Assembly (NCBI GenBank): GCA_937975725.1
Contig: CALJUL010000020.1
Span: 18,718-82,717 of the forward strand
Reading direction: 5' to 3'
From: an uncultured Pseudoxanthomonas sp.
GTDB taxonomy: Bacteria; Pseudomonadota; Gammaproteobacteria; Xanthomonadales; Xanthomonadaceae
DNA: 64,000 nucleotides
Position 1 is the first letter of the stretch; every line of letters starts with the position of its first letter. The position numbers and the translations under genes were made by a program. The notes under the pieces are model-generated. The model made no database searches. It was not told where the DNA came from and was given only the letters and a program-made list of their open reading frames with translations. Below, piece after piece: positions 62,303 to 64,000 of this stretch.

Positions 62303-63031
62303 ATGAACACCGAACATCCAGTGGCAAACCGCATGCGCCGTCTCTTCACCGCTTCCGCCCTGGCGCTGGCGATCTTCGCGGCCGGCGCGCCGATGGCCAG
62401 CGCCGGCGAAGTCGAGGACCTGATCCTGGTCGTGCCCGAGGGCGCCGCCAAGCCGGCCTCGCTGTCGGCCGATGTCGCCCGGTGGCGCAGCAGCCTCGGC
62501 AACGCCGACGTGGTCCACGTGGACAGCCTCAAGCGCGAGAAGCCCTCCGGCTTCGGTTCCATGGTGGTGCTGAACTTCGACAGCCACGACGAGCTCGCGG
62601 CGTGGAAGCGCGCCAACGCCAAGTCGCTCGCCGCTCCCCTGCAGGTGAAGGAGGCCGACGTGCTGACCGAGGGCGGCAAGGCGCCGGCGAACGGCAGCAA
62701 GCCGGTCTACAAGATCAGCTATTACGCGCTCACTTCGCCGCGCGAAGCGTTCCAGGGCTGGGTGGACGGCTACCTGACCAAGTACCTGGACGCGCAGGTC
62801 CAGCACCACATCCTCACCCGCTACGGCATGTACCTGGAGCACGGCAAGGACGGTCGCGCGCTGCTCGTGCTCGAGTACGCCGACGCCAAGACCGAGCAGG
62901 AAGCCGAGCCGATCAAGGCCAAGCTCAGCGACGACATCGCGCGCGTGGACAAGGAATACGCGCGCCAGTCCGACCTGAAGGAATCCCTGCGCACCACCCA
63001 GAGCTGGACGCTGGCCGTTCCGGCCAACTGA
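62303..63031 (+). CDS. Small exported protein, dimeric alpha/beta-barrel-like, function unknown
   Basis: This 242-residue protein has a signal peptide (ending PMASA, about residue 34). Two ferredoxin-like (dimeric alpha/beta-barrel, EthD-like) repeats are suggested by paired patterns such as SMVVLNFDSHDELAAWKRA and LLVLEYADAKTEQEA. It shares the HHILTRYGMYLE segment with the following lipoprotein (HSGIMTRYTMYLE), so the two are paralogues. It lies 82 bases after the ThuA-like gene, at the end of the receptor operon. No function can be assigned. Confidence 0.75.
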   Translation: MNTEHPVANRMRRLFTASALALAIFAAGAPMASAGEVEDLILVVPEGAAKPASLSADVARWRSSLGNADVVHVDSLKREKPSGFGSMVVLNFDSHDELAAWKRANAKSLAAPLQVKEADVLTEGGKAPANGSKPVYKISYYALTSPREAFQGWVDGYLTKYLDAQVQHHILTRYGMYLEHGKDGRALLVLEYADAKTEQEAEPIKAKLSDDIARVDKEYARQSDLKESLRTTQSWTLAVPAN

Positions 63032-63109
63032 TCCGGCTCGCGCCCGCGAGGGCATCCGCGGCATCGCACGTCCGTGCGGCCACACAATCACGGCAAGTGG
63101 AGACACAGC

Positions 63110-63916
63110 ATGAAATCCCAGGTTCGAGGCAAGGCAACGAAAGTGTTCGGCATCCTGCTGGCGTGCGCGGCATTGGTCGCCTGCGGCAAGAAGGAGGCGG
63201 CCGCACCGGCTGCGGACAGCAGTGCGGCGCAGCCCGCCGCGGCGGCCGCGGCGCCGGCCGACGCGCCCGCCAACGCCATCGTGTGGGTGCCGCCGGGCAA
63301 GCCCGTGCCGGCCGACTTCGCCAAGCGGCTGCGCGCGCTGAAGGACGACGGCGCCGCGTCGGAAGTGCGCGTGGTGAAGGAATACGAGTACGAAGTGAAG
63401 GAAGGCTACGGCCCCGGCTTCGACGAGCTGGCGGTGGTCAAGTTCCCCAGCGAGGCGGCCTATGAGCAGTGGAAGGCCAGCCCGGCGGCCGACTTCGGCC
63501 CCGACGTGATCGTCAGCCGCGTCGACGTGATGACCGAGCGCGTCAGCAAGAAGAACAACCCCGACCAGTCGGTCTACGTGATCAGCCAGTACGAGTCGTT
63601 CGTCTCGCCGGAGGAGTACAAGGACTATTCGGAGGCCTACATCGATCCGAACATGGACAACCAGTACCACTCCGGCATCATGACCCGCTACACGATGTAC
63701 CTGGAGCGCGAAGCCACCGGCGGCCTGAAGAACCCGCGGGCGTTCCTGGTGACCGAGTACGCCAACCAGGCCGAGTTCGAGCGCAAGGCCTCGGTCAAGG
63801 ATCCGTACAAGGCGCTGCTGCTGTCCGGCACCCATCCTGAGTGGGCGCGCCTGAACGTGGAAAAGAAGAAGATGCGCCGCGACTTCAACGAGTCCTACGC
63901 CCGCCCGGCGCCGTAA
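63110..63916 (+). CDS. Exported lipoprotein, paralogue of the preceding gene, function unknown
   Basis: This 268-residue protein has a lipobox (CAALVACGKK; lipidated Cys expected at residue 25), then an Ala/Pro-rich tether (about residues 30-60). Two alpha/beta-barrel-like repeats follow, with ELAVVKFPSEAAYEQWKAS and FLVTEYANQAEFERKA as matching strands-plus-helix units. It shares MTRYTMYLE with the gene at 62303. Asp at +2 is absent (Gly follows Cys), so sorting to the outer membrane is likely. It is the last gene before the artificial end of the sequence. Confidence 0.78.
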   Translation: MKSQVRGKATKVFGILLACAALVACGKKEAAAPAADSSAAQPAAAAAAPADAPANAIVWVPPGKPVPADFAKRLRALKDDGAASEVRVVKEYEYEVKEGYGPGFDELAVVKFPSEAAYEQWKASPAADFGPDVIVSRVDVMTERVSKKNNPDQSVYVISQYESFVSPEEYKDYSEAYIDPNMDNQYHSGIMTRYTMYLEREATGGLKNPRAFLVTEYANQAEFERKASVKDPYKALLLSGTHPEWARLNVEKKKMRRDFNESYARPAP

Positions 63917-63949
63917 TCCGGCGGTCCGAGGGTTCGCTCCATGTCCCCC

Positions 63950-64000
63950 CTGTCTCTTATACACATCTCCGAGCCCACGAGACAGGCAGAAATCTCGTAT
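63950..64000 (+). other. Nextera adapter sequence (assembly artefact)
   Basis: Bases 63950-63968 are the Tn5 mosaic end CTGTCTCTTATACACATCT. They are followed by CCGAGCCCACGAGAC (63969-63983), the index AGGCAGAA (63984-63991) and ATCTCGTAT, the start of the P7 oligonucleotide. It is untrimmed read-through, so nothing after about 63949 is genomic. On the minus strand it would create false protein starts beginning MYKRQ. Confidence 0.98.

Noticed and set aside
1..63949. CRISPR arrays, tRNA genes, rRNA genes, phage or transposase genes
   Set aside because: No regular spacer repeats, cloverleaf genes or mobile-element proteins were found on reading; absence was judged by eye, not by a dedicated search.
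62297..63964. Minus-strand frame starting MYKRQ
   Set aside because: The start lies in the sequencing adapter (reverse of the mosaic end) and the body is antisense to two plus-strand genes.

Overview
The window is one contiguous stretch of very high-GC, densely packed proteobacterial DNA. Three TonB-dependent receptors, many secreted glycoside hydrolases, a Clp/CRP-like operator, polar FucP-type sugar uptake and the style of the regulators point to the family Xanthomonadaceae (Xanthomonas/Pseudoxanthomonas/Stenotrophomonas relatives). The genus cannot be fixed from the sequence alone. No rRNA, tRNA, CRISPR array, prophage or intact insertion sequence was seen. The last 51 bases are not biological: they are a Nextera sequencing adapter with an index and the start of the P7 sequence, so the true contig ends at about 63949.

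Region 1 (1-25876) is an N-glycan utilisation locus. It holds the end of a GH20 hexosaminidase, GH3, GH29 and GH35 in one operon. A leftward operon carries two more GH29 fucosidases and a PNGase A-type amidase. These are followed by a TonB receptor, a GH92 alpha-mannosidase, a glucokinase-family kinase, an aspartylglucosaminidase (GlcNAc-Asn amidase) and CutC. A LacI regulator then heads a mannose module: FucP-like permease, fructokinase and mannose isomerase. The set fits complex plant-type glycans bearing core fucose, xylose and Lewis-a-like galactose/fucose antennae. A fossil C-terminus of a GH47 mannosidase closes the locus. A shared palindrome (GGTTGGACC core) and a Clp site sit in the control region between the fucosidase operon and the receptor.

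Region 2 (25892-41587) is on the minus strand. Two paralogous secreted serine hydrolases are followed by succinate-semialdehyde dehydrogenase (gabD-like). Next comes an operon of nitrilase-family amidase, TonB receptor, TPR-sulfotransferase and MFS transporter, then a MocR/GabR-type regulator and a GABA-type aminotransferase. The regulator has lost the PLP-binding lysine and carries an extra C-terminal domain. Direct repeats of a GAGCCAG/GTGCCAG motif, 23 bp apart, precede both the amidase operon and the aminotransferase.

Region 3 (41588-48410) has a PepSY protein, OmpR-type regulator and sensor kinase divergent from an RND efflux pair (adaptor and pump).

Region 4 (48665-63916) starts with a porin and AbrB-like membrane protein. 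Divergent from these are a TctD/TctE-like two-component system with a periplasmic binding protein and a CitMHS citrate transporter. 11-bp-spaced CTGAC repeats lie upstream of both the regulator and the transporter. Downstream is a run of one TonB receptor and five exported proteins: a PstS-like protein, a YncE-like propeller, a tandem ThuA-like protein and two related small proteins, one of them a lipoprotein. I do not recognise this run as a named system, and it is the best candidate for an undescribed uptake or sensing machine here.
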